The translations under genes were made by a program, and so were the position numbers. Of a stretch of 64,000 nucleotides of DNA, positions 39,560 through 51,084 are shown piece by piece; the stretch's first letter is position 1, and every line of letters starts with the position of its first letter. Origin of the DNA: Corydoras sp. C115 (Eukaryota > Chordata > Actinopteri > Siluriformes > Callichthyidae); the NCBI GenBank assembly GCA_019802505.1, contig JAFMOC010000908.1:1-64000 (forward strand). The letters are read 5' to 3'. A model generated the notes under the pieces. It had not been told where the DNA came from. It worked only from the letters and a program-made list of their open reading frames with translations, and ran no database searches.

Positions 39560-39818
39560 AATTGGTGCATTTTGGTGCCATAATAATGCGAAATGGTGTG
39601 GGATTCGGTGCTTCCGTTTTCGACTGACGGTGCCTTTTCGGGGGCGGAGTCTACAAAGAACGACTTAAAAGTCTCTCTTAGTCTAGGAGACTTAAGAAGG
39701 CTTTTGGGAAAGCGCCGTAAAATTCGCGTTCTTAAAGTTACGTCGTTCTTAAAGTTACGTCGTTCTTAAAGTTGTTCGTAACTCGCTAAGAATGTTCGCT
39801 TTCGGGAAATCCACCCCT
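39560..39818 (+). repeat. Right end region of the Harbinger element with short direct repeats
   Basis: Contains tandem CGTTCTTAAAGTTACGT units (about 39727-39775) and finishes in TTCGCTTTCGGGAAATCCAC followed by CCC. In reverse complement this is the GGGG...TTCCCGAAAGC type of end common in fish Harbinger elements. No matching left end is visible before the transposase, so the left terminus appears to be lost. The stretch 39392-39560 holds nothing recognisable. Confidence 0.5.
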
Positions 39819-40179
39819 GAACACTAACGCTGAGGATTGATACTCCTCACGCCATCTTAGAGGTATGGTTCTAATAATTTGTTTTACCTTTTATAAGAAT
39901 ATTTCGTTTAAATAATTTACTTTTTCATTTAATATGATTTTTTCCTCAATAGTTTTAGGCTTATTTTAATTATATATGGCACTTATTCCTAAAGAAATCT
40001 TGGATGATTGATTTTATGATATCGTTTTATGTTTTCTTTGTCTGACCAATTTACATTATTATGTTTTAACGCCTTTTTCATTATCTTTTTCCCTAATTTT
40101 TATTTTTTAATTTTTATTTTAAATAATATTTTATGGGACACGAGCATAGATAGAGCAGTGAACCCACCCGCAAAGCACA
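39819..40179 (+). other. 5' leader of the first Penelope-like element
   Basis: AT-rich DNA without a credible gene, between the Harbinger end and the start codon of the Penelope ORF1. The exact 5' end of the element is not visible. A CGCCATCTTAGAGG word near 39851 resembles CGCCATCTAGGG at about 49351 near its 3' end, which may mark related termini. Confidence 0.4.
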
Positions 40180-41745
40180 ATGGCGCTGACAATAAGCAAC
40201 CGTTTTCAAATATTAACAAATGAATGTGAGTCTTCTCCTTTAAACAGCACTAATGAAATACCGATACCACTTAATGAAATTTCAACACTAAGTAAGAAAT
40301 ATTTCAAATGAATACAGGCAATTCATCATGTCGAGATTTTAGAAAAAGCAGACCAGGCAAACGCGCTTCCTCCGGGAATGAGGCTATTCAAACTAACCGA
40401 CTTTATAAAACCTGCGTGTCCTAGCACGGAGACCCAAAATAAAGTCAGATCGAATACAGAAGCTTGGATGAAGCAAACGTTATGTATTTTAATGGATCAT
40501 TATGATGGGATTATTGTAGAACAATTACGGGACATGGAACCGGTAAATAAAAGCGCATTTGATAAAGCAGTCGGGTGGGCTAAAACTAGGTACAAGCAGA
40601 AATTAACAAATTCCTCAATTGATCGGGTTATGGGACTTATAGAGGACAGACGCGTACTGAACGGTGATATAGACGGGGAGGGAGAAAACGAGACGAACGG
40701 GGCGAAAACCTATGTGGAGGCGTTAATACAGGGAACAGTCAATCAGGGAAGTTTAATGGGAGAGGGGGAGGAGGTTAGAGCTAACAAACGGGGGGAGAAC
40801 ATCTCAGAGGTGACTTTAGAACAGATTAATAGGATGACGAATGGACGGGAGGTAACAGTGGAGATTAATTTAACTACACAAACTGACGATCTAATTAGGG
40901 AGAACGGAAACAGACGGAATCCCACACAGACAGACACAGTAGTAAAACCTAAACGGTTACCGATCACAAATGTAGCAATTGAAGTGGAGTCGGAATCACT
41001 GACTGCTATTTCTGTTTTAGAAGGTACCCCCTCAGAGGACGCGAACCAGCACCTTGAAAAACCTCACACGGGGAAGGAGGGGCAACCGGCAGAAGAGCAG
41101 CGAACACGATCTCCGCCACCGCATCCCGCCGGGGTAGATGGGATTAATGTAACGGAAGATAGGACCCTCTCTGCTCAAAAACTTTTTTATCCAACGCGAC
41201 ACAATAAATCGCAAAGAAAGATTTTAGAATGGAATTTGAATACTAATAAACCGATACTTTTTATTGGAGACTCAAATCTGTCAAAAATTCCTTCCTTTAC
41301 ACACTCGGAGATCCAGATTGATAGTTTCCCAGGGGCAACGCTATACCACTTACGGGGGATTTTACAAAAACTAGAACCTAACAATAAGGTTAAAATTGTA
41401 GTTTTATCTATTGGCCTAAACAACTGTTTACAACACAATGAAATGGCTACCACTAAAAAACAGCTTAAAAAAAACAGCTTTAGCAACAATTATATAAAAC
41501 CTGTATGACGGTGTTCCCGTGGGCAAACAGTATATTTCCCACTAATTAATTTTTCAGAAAAATTAAAAACACAAACAAAAAGGTTAATTGAAAACCTAAA
41601 CGCAATTTTAATGGAAAAGTACAACTTTCTCCCAAGATTGCATGGTGCACAGTTCGAGGTAAGCCTAAAGGATGAGATCCATTGGCTTTCTCCTACGGCA
41701 GAAAAAATGTTGAATCTTTGGCTAAAAGCGTTAAACTTAATATAG
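40180..41745 (+). pseudogene. Penelope-like element ORF1 with SGNH-hydrolase domain
   Basis: The frame starts at ATG 40180 (MALTISNRFQILTNE), 66 codons upstream of the longer open stretch, and is broken by TGA at 40309-40311. A polar, acidic middle follows, then a C-terminal SGNH/GDSL-type fold: ILFIGDSNLSKIP (nucleophile Ser block), VVLSIGLNNCLQ (Gly/Asn block) and, after a one-base frameshift near 41490-41510, NFSEKL, FLPRLHGAQF and the Asp-x-x-His block KDEIHWLSPTAEKML. The stop is TAG 41743-41745. SGNH or esterase domains are known in ORF1 proteins of some LINEs and in some DIRS-type elements. Here the reverse transcriptase that follows is Penelope-type. The role is unknown, possibly lipid or ester binding or an RNP function. 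Two lesions make this copy inactive. Confidence 0.8.
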
Positions 41746-43276
41746 GGGACAGAGGGTTTAAACCACCCCACACAACAGAAAATATATATAACCTCTCCAA
41801 AACACTAACATTAAATCAATATGAAATAGAGGTCCTAAATAAAGGACTAACTTTTATTCCCACTCCAAAAACATGGAATAGGGGAGAATTACTGGGTGAT
41901 TTAAATAAATATCATAGGACCAAATTAAATTATTGGACTATTTCGATTTTAAAACAGAAGACAACCTTGCATCTTTTTGTGAACCTTCCAAATGGGAGCC
42001 ACCATCTAGTACAATTCATAAATCTACAAAAACATTAATTAATAGAGATCAGAAAACGGTTAAAAAAATGAGATCAGATAATCCACAATCAAACAACCTA
42101 AATTCTGAACAACAAACTGCCCTACAGAATTAAAAAAATAACAAACATATAGTTATAAAACCAGCGGATAAAGGCTCTAAAAATGTTATTTTGGATAAAA
42201 CACAATACCTGGAGGAGGCTTATAGACAATTTTTCAATACTGAATACTACATAAAATTAGATAAATCAATACAAACCCAGACGTGGGATCTACAATGCCC
42301 TATATTAGAAAAATTATATCTTGATAAGTTTATTTCTAAAAAACAATTCTTATATTTATTAGGACCGGAGACACCACGGGAAAGACAATTCTATTGCCTC
42401 CCTAAAATTCATAAAGACTCTAAAAGCTGGTCACAGCCTTACCAGATTCCAGCAGGCAGACCAATAGTAAGTGATTGTGGCTCAGAGTCTTATAGAATTG
42501 CGCAGTTTATAGATTTCTATTTAAATCCTATCTCACAAAAACATGCAAGCTATATAAAAGATACATATGATTTTATTGCAAAAATTTAAAACATAGTAGC
42601 CCCACGTAACTCTTTCCTATTCTCTATTGATATAGTTTCTCTATATACAAATATAAAAACAGAATTGGATCTAAAAGCAGTGAGAGAAGCGTTTGCCTCT
42701 AACCTGGACCCTAGGAGACCTGATGAGGCTTTATTACAGCTTTTAAACCTGGGCCTAACCAGGAATGATTTTGATTTTAATGGGGAAGTCTATTTATAAA
42801 TACAGGGCACAGCCATGGGCAAGACATTTGCGAATATTTATATGGCATCTTGGGAGAAACTTGTTTTTAATAAATGTAAATTTAAACCACTTTTATATCT
42901 ACGTTTTTTAGATGACATTTTTGGTATTTTGACCTGCTCAAAAAATGATTTTAAGGATTTTATAGGAATTTTAAATAACCATCATGAAAAAATTAAAACA
43001 ACATATGTGATCAGTGAAAAGATCCAGTTCCTAGACACAGAGATTTTCTGGAGGTAATGTCCAGGTGACAAGAGTTTGGCCTCAAGAGTACACTTTAAAT
43101 CTACGGACACCCATGCCTTATTACATAAGAGTTCATATCACCCCAAACACACTTTTAGAGGTATTATGAAATCACAACTAATACGTTTTAGACGCATTTG
43201 TACCTTCGAAGAGGACACAGAAAAGGCGACCAGAATTTTATTTAAGGTTTTAAGGGGGCGGGGTTACTCACGTAGG
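41746..43276 (+). pseudogene. Penelope-like reverse transcriptase, copy 1 (part before Gypsy)
   Basis: Frame fragments read VLNKGLTFIPTPK (a Penelope N-terminal hallmark), FYCLPKIHKD, AGRPIVSDCGSES, HASYIKDTYDFIAKI, SIDIVSLYTNIKT (motif A), GTAMGKTFANIYMASW (motif B) and YLRFLDDIFGI (motif C). IQFLDTEIFW and DTHALLHKSSYHPKHTFRGI follow. Several stops and frameshifts separate the pieces (for example TAA after FIAKI near 42588 and near 42797). The frame is cut at 43276 by the Gypsy element and resumes at 48517. Confidence 0.92.
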
Positions 43277-43734
43277 TGTCACAGACGCCGATAGTGCGTG
43301 ATAACAAAGAGAACGCAGTCCGAAGTTCAAAAGCAAAATAATATTTAATAAACAAAAAGCGACCTCCAAAATAAAACTAAGTGAAACAAAAAACAAACAC
43401 AAACACAAAATGGAGGCGAGCTGGCCGGATGCCAGTAGAGACGACAGCGTAACCGCGATGAAGACGATCGCCGTAGCCGTCGCAATGGAGAGCAAACCAC
43501 AAAAGTGAGCGCTTAGTCCTGAAACGGGAATAACACAGAGGAGAGTCAGGTAACGAGAACCAACGCGACAAACACTAACAAAAGACGGAAATAAATAGGA
43601 AATAGGAAGTGACAAAACCAGGAAACCGGAATCAGAATTCCGGTGACCTGGAGCGAGATCGCGTCTGCACAAGACCGCCCACAGAACCACCACCCGGTGA
43701 CGTAGCAGCGCCACTAGAGGGAGCAGTAGTGACA
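43277..43734 (-). repeat. 3' LTR of the Gypsy chromovirus (copy 1)
   Basis: 458 bp, TGTCACAGACGCC to TAGTGACA on the plus strand. It contains the last roughly 100 bp and the stop codon of the pol frame. It keeps the 9 bp that the 5' LTR has lost. Confidence 0.95.
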
Positions 43735-46700
43735 GTACCCTCCCTCTCAGGAGGGAGAGGTAAGGGAGTGTAGGAAATAGACTTACCTTGACGACGCGGC
43801 CGACCACGGCCACGGGGGGCAGGCTTCTCAGGATGACTAGCATGAAATTCAATAATGAGTTGGGGATCCAATATGTCCGTACTGGCTACCCAACTGCGTT
43901 CCTCAGGACCAAACCCCTCCCAATCAACCAAGTACTGTATAGTGGAACCACGTCTACGAGAATCCAGCAGAGTGGACACCGTGAATACATCCGGAAATGA
44001 TGTAGACTGGGAGACTGTACCCTCTTGCAGAGTCGAATCCAGAGGACCAGTAACAAAAGGTTTTAGGAGGGATGTGTGGAAGACTGGATGAACACGATAC
44101 TGAGGAGGCAGTTCCAATCGATATGATACCGGGTTAATCTGACGCAGTACCTTAAAAGGACCAAGAAATCTGGGTAAAAGCTTGCGAGAATCAGAACGGC
44201 AACGAAAATCACGGGAATTGAGCCAAACTAGGTCCCCAGGAGAATAAACCGGAGCCTGACTACGACGTCGATCAGCAAAGTTCTTATTGCCACGCAATAC
44301 TTCTTCGATACGTTGATGGACCTGGGACCATATCCTCTCACTACGCTTGAACCAAGCATCCATGATGGGTAAATTGGAGGGTTCTGGATCCCATAACGCA
44401 AAAGGTGGTTGGAATCCCAACACGCACTGGAACGGGGTCAGCCCGGTAGCAGAATGACGGAGAGAATTCTGTGCGATCTCTGCCCAGGGAAGGAAACGTG
44501 CCCAATCTGAAGCGTTGTTACAAGCAAAGATCCGAAGGAACTTGCCCAGCTCTTGATTAGCTCTCTCACACAATCCATTACTCTCAGGGTGATAGCCAGA
44601 AGTAAGACTGACCGTAGTACACAGTTTTTCAAAAAAGGACCTCCAGACTGCGGAAGTAAACTGAGGGCCCCTGTCCGACAGAATGTCTTCCGGTATGCCG
44701 AAGATAGGGAAAAGATGGGTAAACAGAAGCTCGGCAGTCTGGAGAGCCGAAGGAAGTGCCGCCAAAGGAAAAAAACGAACTGCACGAGAAAAACGATCAA
44801 TGAGGGTGACCACTGTGGTGAACCCCTCGGAAACGGGCAAATCAGTAACGAAATCTATGGCCACGTGGGACCAAGGACGCGAAGGTACCGGCAAGGGGTT
44901 GAGCTTACCAGCGGGTAACACCTTAGGAATCTTACACGCCGCACAAATGGAACAGGAGGAAACCACCTGCTGAACGTCAGAGTTAAGAGACTCCCACCAA
45001 TATTTACGCCGGAGAAGCTGAATAGTACGATCTACCCCTGGATGTCCTGCACACAACAAAGAATGAGCCCAAGTGATTAAACGAGTATGGAAAGGTAAGG
45101 GTACAAACAGTAACCCAGAAGGGCAGTGAGGAGGAGCCGGACAACCCTGTAAAGCCCTCTCGATCTCGTGATCAAAATCCCAATGAATGGAATTCAGAAA
45201 ACATCTCGCAGGAAGAATATATTCCTCCTCCAAAGACCCGCTAACCATACCCGGATGAAGGCGGGAAAGGGCATCCGCTTGGAGGTTATGATGACCTGGT
45301 CGATAAGAGATGGTAAAATGAAAGTTGTTAAAAAACAGTGACCAGTGAGACTGATGGGCATTAAGGCGTTTGGCCCCTTTAAGATATTCCAGATTCTTGT
45401 GATCTGTTATGACTACAAAGGGGTGGTTGGATCCCATTAACCAATGCCGCCACTTCTCCAACACAATCTTAATAGCCAGTAACTCCCTGTCCCCAATGCT
45501 ATAGTTGCATTCAGTAGGGGACAACTTCCTGGACAGAAACGCCACAGGATGACGACGGGAAAAAGACTCCGGTCCCTGAGAGAGGACAGCCCCCACCCCG
45601 TTAGAAGAAGCATCTACCTCTACGAAAAACCGAGAATCAGGATCAGGGTGGGCTAAAACAGGAGCCGACACAAATCGCGCTTTGAGGTCAGCGAACGCCT
45701 GCTCTGCTCTCTGGTTCCAATGCAGGTGCTTAGGTTTTCCCCGTAACAGATTGGTGAGAGGTAAGGCCAAGGAACTGAAACCACGAATAAATTTACGGTA
45801 GAAATTAGCCTTGACCGTACTAGGTGCTGGCCACTCTACCACAGCCTGGACCTTACTCGGGTCCATCTGTAACCCTTTAGCCGAAACAATGTAGCCCAAA
45901 AATGATATTTGTTGTTGGTGAAACTCACACTTATCAGCCCGTACCATAAGCTGGTTCAGAAGCAGACGCCGAAGGATGGTGGTAACGTGCTGACGATGCG
46001 TGGTAAGATCGGATGAAAAGATAAGAATGTTATCAAGGTAAACCAGGACGAACTTCTCTAAAAAATCCCGTAATACTTCATTAATAAACGCCTGGAAAAT
46101 ACCAGGAGCATTGGTAAGACCAAAAGGCATGACCAGGTACTCATACTGCCCAGAAGAGGTAACAAACGCAGTCTTCCACTCATCACCCTCTCGAATACGT
46201 ATCAAATTATAAGCGTTACGAAGGTCCAATTTAGAAAACACAGTGGCTCCCTTCAACCTCTCTAATGCAGAGGGAACTAATGGCAGAGGGTAAGCCAACC
46301 TGCGGGTAGCCTGATTAAGCACCCGATAGTCAATACAAGGCCTCAACGAAGAATCCTTCTTGGGTACAAAAAAAAATCCAGATGCAACCGGGGATTTGGA
46401 ATGCCGAATAATGCCCTGTTGAAGCGATTCCTCAATATATTCACGCATAGCCCTACTCTCAGCTTGAGTTAAGGGGTATGGACTTACACGAGGTAGTTTG
46501 GCCCCCTCAATAAGATCGATAGCACAATCTGACACACGGTGAGGAGGAAGCGTGGAAAATGTGGAGGAACCAAATACCTGTGCCAGTTCCAAATAGTCAG
46601 ATGGGACACCACTAGGAAGCTCCAGAAGGGTTTGGTCCCCAGGGCGCGGCCTGGGCAGAGGGGGGTGCACACAATGAGCGAAGCAATATGGAGACCAATT

Positions 46701-48046
46701 GGTAATATCCCGAGAAGCCCAAGAGATGGCCGGATCGTGCCGCTGAAGCCAAGGCAACCCTAAAATGAGAGGAAAGGAAGGAGAAGAAATAAGTAGAAAT
46801 GTTAGATCCTCAGTATGAAGAGCACTCACAGACAATTTACAAGACAAAGTGGAATGTGAAATAGTACCAGGGTGCAGCGGGCGACCATCAGCGAAACTAA
46901 CCCGGATGGAATGCGCAAGTTTAGTTCTAGGAATACCCCACTTATCAGCAAAAGCAGAATCCAAAAAATTTCCTTCAGCCCCAGAGTCCAGTAAAGCAGT
47001 GGTAGAAATACAATTACCTAAGAATGTTAAATTAACAGGTAGTAAAAAAGGGTGTTGTAACTGAAAAGTGCTCACCACCACAGAATCCTGGGAAGAGGTA
47101 ATGGCCCTTAGTTTAGTAGCCGAACCACGACCCCTAGTGGAAGGACAAGTGGGACATTGGTCCAACAAATGGTCATTTCCACCACAATATAAACACAAAC
47201 GTCCACGGATGCGACGACTCCTCTCACTAGCGGAAAGCCGAATAGACTCCACCTGCATAGGAGTCTCTAAATCCGCTGAAGAAGCAGTAGCTGCGGCCGT
47301 GGAACGCGGAAATGAGGACTGTCCCCTCTTAGATTGCCAGAGTTGATCTAACCGAATGGTAGTCGTGATGAGATCGGAGAGAGACATGCCTTCATCCCTA
47401 AAAAGTAGCTCCGCAGCGATCTCTTTTTTTAATCCCGAGCGGTAAGCTCCCATAAGGGCCGGCTCGTTCCAGCCGCTATGAGCCGCAAGAGTCTGGAACT
47501 CCAGCGCGTAGTCGGCAACGGATCGGGTACCTTGTTTAAGTTCCATCAGGAGATCGCCAACTGCGCGTCCCTTACGTGGGTGAAAAAACGTGCTGCGAAA
47601 ACGTTCCATAAACAATGTGAAGTTGCTGGATTCAGCAGTACGAGCGTTCCAGAGAGCCGATCCCCAGTTACCAGCCCGGCCCCGTAAGCGGGAGATGACG
47701 AAGGCGATCTTCTGTTCATCCGTCGCCGGGGGACGATTGGGGAAGTACAGAGAGCATTGTAGAAGGAACAGCTCACATACCTCTGGATCTCCATTATACC
47801 GTTCCGGTTCTGCTACAGGAAGAGGCGAGGAAGACGTACCGGCTGCCGCAGCCGCGGCAGTGTTGGAAGAACTCCCGGCGTCCGGTGGAGCAGCATTCAG
47901 AGAAAATCCCTGTTCCAGTCGGGTTTGCTGATCCATAACGCACTCATAGCGCGAGTAAGCTCGCTAATCTCCTGCCGTAGTTCCCCCAAAAAACGTCCCT
48001 GCTCGCGCAGCGCGAGGGACGGGTCCGTGGGAGTAGCCGGATCCAT
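43632..48046 (-). CDS. Gypsy chromovirus gag-pol polyprotein (copy 1)
   Basis: A single frame of 1,434 codons from ATG 47936. An earlier ATG at 48046 (MDPATPTDPSLALREQG, a coiled-coil-like leader) is probably the original start, now one base out of frame. Domains by residue: gag about 45-260 with a CCHC knuckle (CLYCGGNDHLLDQC); aspartic protease about 310-330 (LLDSGAEGNFLD); reverse transcriptase about 500-680; RNase H about 770-890 (VEVDASSNGVGAVLSQ); integrase zinc finger and DDE (IDFVTDLP, LSDRGPQFTS, YHPESNGLCERA); GPF motif; and a C-terminal chromodomain (TIQYLVDWEGFGPEERSW). The reverse transcriptase active site reads YLDN instead of YLDD, and 8 residues present in copy 2 are missing before FYRKF. 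The frame is long but the polymerase should be inactive. The stop lies in the 3' LTR. Confidence 0.95.
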
Positions 48047-48062
48047 ATATGGCGTTGGTTAC

Positions 48063-48511
48063 TGTCACAGGCGCCGATAGTGCGTGATAACAAAGAGAAC
48101 GCAGTCCGAAGTTCAAAAGCTAAATAATATTTAATAAACAAAAAGCGACCTCCAAAATAAAACTAAGTGAAACAAAAAACAAACACAAACACAAAATGGA
48201 GGCGAGCTGGCCGGATGCCAGTAGAGATGACAGCGTAACCGCGATGAAGACGATCGCCGTAGCCGTCGCAATGGAGAGCAAACCACAAAAGAGAGCGCTT
48301 AGTCCTGAAACGGGAATAACACAGAGGAGAGTCAGGTAACGAGAACCAACGCGACAAACACTAACAAAAGACGGAAATAAATAGGAAATAGGAAGTGACA
48401 AAACCAGGAAACCGGAATCAGAATCTGGAGCGAGATCGCGTCTGCGCAAGACCGCCCACAGAACCACCACCCGGTGACGTAGCAGCGCCGCTAGAGGGAG
48501 CAGTAGTGACA
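48063..48511 (-). repeat. 5' LTR of the Gypsy chromovirus (copy 1)
   Basis: 449 bp, TGTCACAGGCGCC to TAGTGACA on the plus strand, nearly identical to the 3' LTR apart from about six substitutions and a 9-bp gap. The sequence just inside it (sense GTAACCAACGCC) is where the primer-binding site should be; I do not recognise the tRNA. Confidence 0.95.
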
Positions 48512-48516
48512 GTAGG

Positions 48517-49141
48517 TTTTTAAGGGAGATTAAGGCAGAGGTCAAACAATCATATAAACAGATGGACAGGGCAAGGGATAAACCAATAAATATAGTGCCC
48601 TTTGTCCATAGATATTCACAAGACCTGGGCATAATGAACAAGCAAATAAAAATTCATTACCAGCAATTGTCAAATTCCCCAGTTCACTGACCATAAATTA
48701 ATTTTAGCTTACAAACGGAATAAAAACTTAAAAGACATCTTAACCCATTCAAAAGTAGATAATGAAAAAACCAAAACCAATAGACATTTTTTAAACACCC
48801 ACTATATATTTAATTGTATCTCAGGGAAAGGGAATTTAATAGACCGGGAAATTACCATAGACACTAAAATGTAGTATATGCCATTAAATGCCAACAGTGT
48901 GGACACATTTATGTGGGGGAAACAAAAAACTCGATACTTCAGAGATTGAAACAGCATATTTATTTGATTCAGGAGGGACGAGGACATACACTGATACATA
49001 CCCATTTCCAACAACATTGGCCTCAGGAACCTTAAGATTTTGGGATTGGAGAAGAACAGGAACTGAACAAAACAACAAAGACAAAAGACAGAAAGAAAAT
49101 GGATACATACTTTAATGACAATAGACCCCTGAGGATTAAAT
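48517..49141 (+). pseudogene. Penelope-like element copy 1: C-terminus with GIY-YIG nuclease
   Basis: The frame continues exactly from 43276: GYSRR joins FLREIKAEVK across the Gypsy insertion. Further on, the GIY-YIG endonuclease reads VYAIKCQQCGHIYVGETKN, with the C-x2-C of the Penelope zinc-binding linker, then LQRLKQHIYL and HTHFQQHWPQEP, before TAA at 49033-49035. Debris of the C-terminal end follows to about 49141. The nuclease nicks target DNA to prime reverse transcription. Stops near 48689 and 48871 confirm decay. Confidence 0.85.
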
Positions 49142-49420
49142 GACAAATACTAGACACTTAGGAGGATATTAAAATAATTTTAAACACATAACATAAATAA
49201 CATCATTTAGGAGAACATGACATATACAATCATTATAAACATGTAATAACTAAAGAAAGTGAAATGATCGAATCCCTGGATTAATTTCAATCATGCATGT
49301 AGGACCTTAATTTAACTGGGTCTAAAATCGGGATATATGGGAGCATACCGCCATCTAGGGATCAAATAAAGGAACTTTTTATCTGGACTCTATATTTCAA
49401 TCCCTCTTCTTGACAGTGAC
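49142..49420 (+). other. 3' untranslated tail of Penelope copy 1
   Basis: AT-rich sequence after the last Penelope codon, with CATACCGCCATCTAGGG and AATAAAGG near 49350-49372, so a poly(A) signal is possible. The exact 3' border is not visible. No gene. Confidence 0.4.
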
Positions 49421-50530
49421 TGATAGGTATATGGGAGGCTTTTCTTATTATATGGCTTTTGAAAAAAGCCATCTATTGATATTACACTTTTTCTTCTTCA
49501 GCACATTTCTGCGATTAATTCAGCCCGAACCGCTCGACGTACAGACTCGGTTCGAACACCGTTGCGTAGGGAATGTTCACGAGACCTATGCTATGTATTT
49601 TTGGAGTTTGTAACATTTATAGTTTTTAATAAAATTAAGTTTAAAAATTGAAAAATCCCCATAGAAATGAATGGGGCTGATTTTCGGACGGCCATAACTC
49701 GGCCATTTTTAGAGCTACAGCTACGAAACTTCAGAGACTTAGACTGGGGGTAAATGTCTGCAAAAATCTTATCTTATCAAGATATAAAATTTTTTATCAA
49801 GACTGGACTTTCCGATCACTTTTTATCGATCTTTGAATATCTCAAAAATCACCCCCATTCATTTCAATGGGAGCCGCTAGAGCGGGTGTCATCCCCGCTC
49901 TGTTTCAGGAATTATTTTTTTTTCGCCAAACAAACGTCTGTAAAATCGCGATACTTTCACCTAGAAACTCCATTTTACCCTTAAACGATAGATATATTAG
50001 TTCTTTCTAACATGACAAGGATTGAAGTTTTAGTTTCCGAGCTATGAGCGTTTGTTTGGAAGGAGTGCCCGAATCGCTTCCATAGACTTCAATGAAAACG
50101 GATTTTCGGATCCTCTTCTAAGTTTCTAAATCGCCATAACTCGCTCAATTTTTATTCAATCTGCATCATATTACACCACAATAATCCCCCAACGGTCTAG
50201 TTTCTAACGGTGTCTTTGGTTAAGCGATAGGTGAAAGATTTTCCGAGTTATGAGCGTTTGTTTGGAGTAAGGAAAAACCGGATTTTTCACTGACATGAGA
50301 ATGAGTCTCTGTGTGGGGCTGCTGCAGTTTCACGCACACAGGCAACAGCCAATCAGGATCAGGGAGCCTGGCCGAGTGACGTCACCAGCAGGGTGCCTTA
50401 TTTGAAGGCAACACAGACTGCTGCAGAGGATGTGGGGCAACTGGGCAAATTAACTGCCACTTTCTCCAAATTTTAACCCCTTCATGGGCCCAGCATTCAA
50501 AAGCCATCTCCGTAGTTCCTAGGAAATACA
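49421..50530. repeat. Unclassified repeat with internal duplicated modules
   Basis: No credible ORF. The words GAGCTATGAGCGTTTGTTTG (50039) and GAGTTATGAGCGTTTGTTTG (50245) form an imperfect pair, and CGGCCATAACTCGGCCA (49689) and CGCCATAACTCGCTCA (about 50132) another. Two small hairpins, CCCCAT..ATGGGG (49661) and CCCATT..AATGGG (49855), flank the middle. This looks like a dispersed repeat rather than unique DNA. I do not recognise the family and see no clear ends or target duplication. Confidence 0.45.
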
Positions 50531-50984
50531 TGTCTAGTTATTTTTAGCATCTTAAAATTCTATATTGGTTGGATAGTTTAATCTTTTGAACCTTTTTTAT
50601 GTATTTTTTATTATCTTTCTATTTTTTATTTTTTAATATTTTATTTTTTATTTTTTATGATTTTATTAATTTCTTAACTATTTTTATTATCTTACTAATT
50701 AAAAAAAAATGTTTATGATTTTAAATAATTTTAATTACGTTTATAAAATTGATCCTTTTAGAATATATATATATATTTTTTTCTTTCATATCCACACGTA
50801 GGTGGAATTATGATGTAGGGTGATTCTTGATCCTGCAGACCCCTAACCTTGATTGAATTTGATTAACAGGACATCTAATGGAGCACCGTCCAACTATTCT
50901 ATAACACTTCTCTCCCTCCCTCATAGGAAAGAACCCTATTAGGTTTTTATCTCTAAACCCAATCTGAAGAGAATAGGGACTAAT
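50531..50984. other. AT-rich spacer, no gene
   Basis: Long T-rich simple sequence (TATTTTTTATTTTTT words) to about 50780, then a short unique stretch with AGGACATCTAATGGAGC near 50869. Nothing else recognised. Confidence 0.5.
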
Positions 50985-51084
50985 AACCTAAAATATATCC
51001 CAAATCGAACCCTTGATCCAACTCCTAACCTTATCTCCAACCCAACCCGTAATTTAACCTTGAACCCAACCCTTAACCTAACCC
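50985..51084 (+). repeat. Degenerate telomere-like CCTAACC repeats (left piece)
   Basis: Words such as AACCCAACCCTTAACCTAAC and CTAACCTTATCTCC form an irregular, diverged (CCCTAA)n-like tract. It is interrupted at 51085 by an LTR retrotransposon and resumes at 55725 after its duplicated AACCC. Confidence 0.7.

Larger units (their letters stand above)
43277..48511 (-). mobile_element. Gypsy chromovirus, full length, inserted in Penelope copy 1
   Basis: 5,235 bp with both LTRs and a perfect 5-bp duplication GTAGG (43272-43276 and 48512-48516). In sense the order is 5' LTR, gag-pol, purine-rich tract (GAGAGGGAGGGTAC) and 3' LTR. The LTRs differ by only a handful of substitutions plus one 9-bp gap, so the insertion is fairly recent. 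A second copy of the family lies at 61325-64000. Confidence 0.96.

Noticed and set aside
40029..40223. Small hydrophobic frame before Penelope ORF1
   Set aside because: Phe/Ile-rich translation of AT-rich leader; overlaps the better supported ATG at 40180 in another frame.
43268..43852. Hydrophobic 194-codon frame at the Gypsy LTR, and similar ones at 48120 and 61396
   Set aside because: LTR-antisense shadows repeated with every LTR copy; the real gene is the gag-pol frame.
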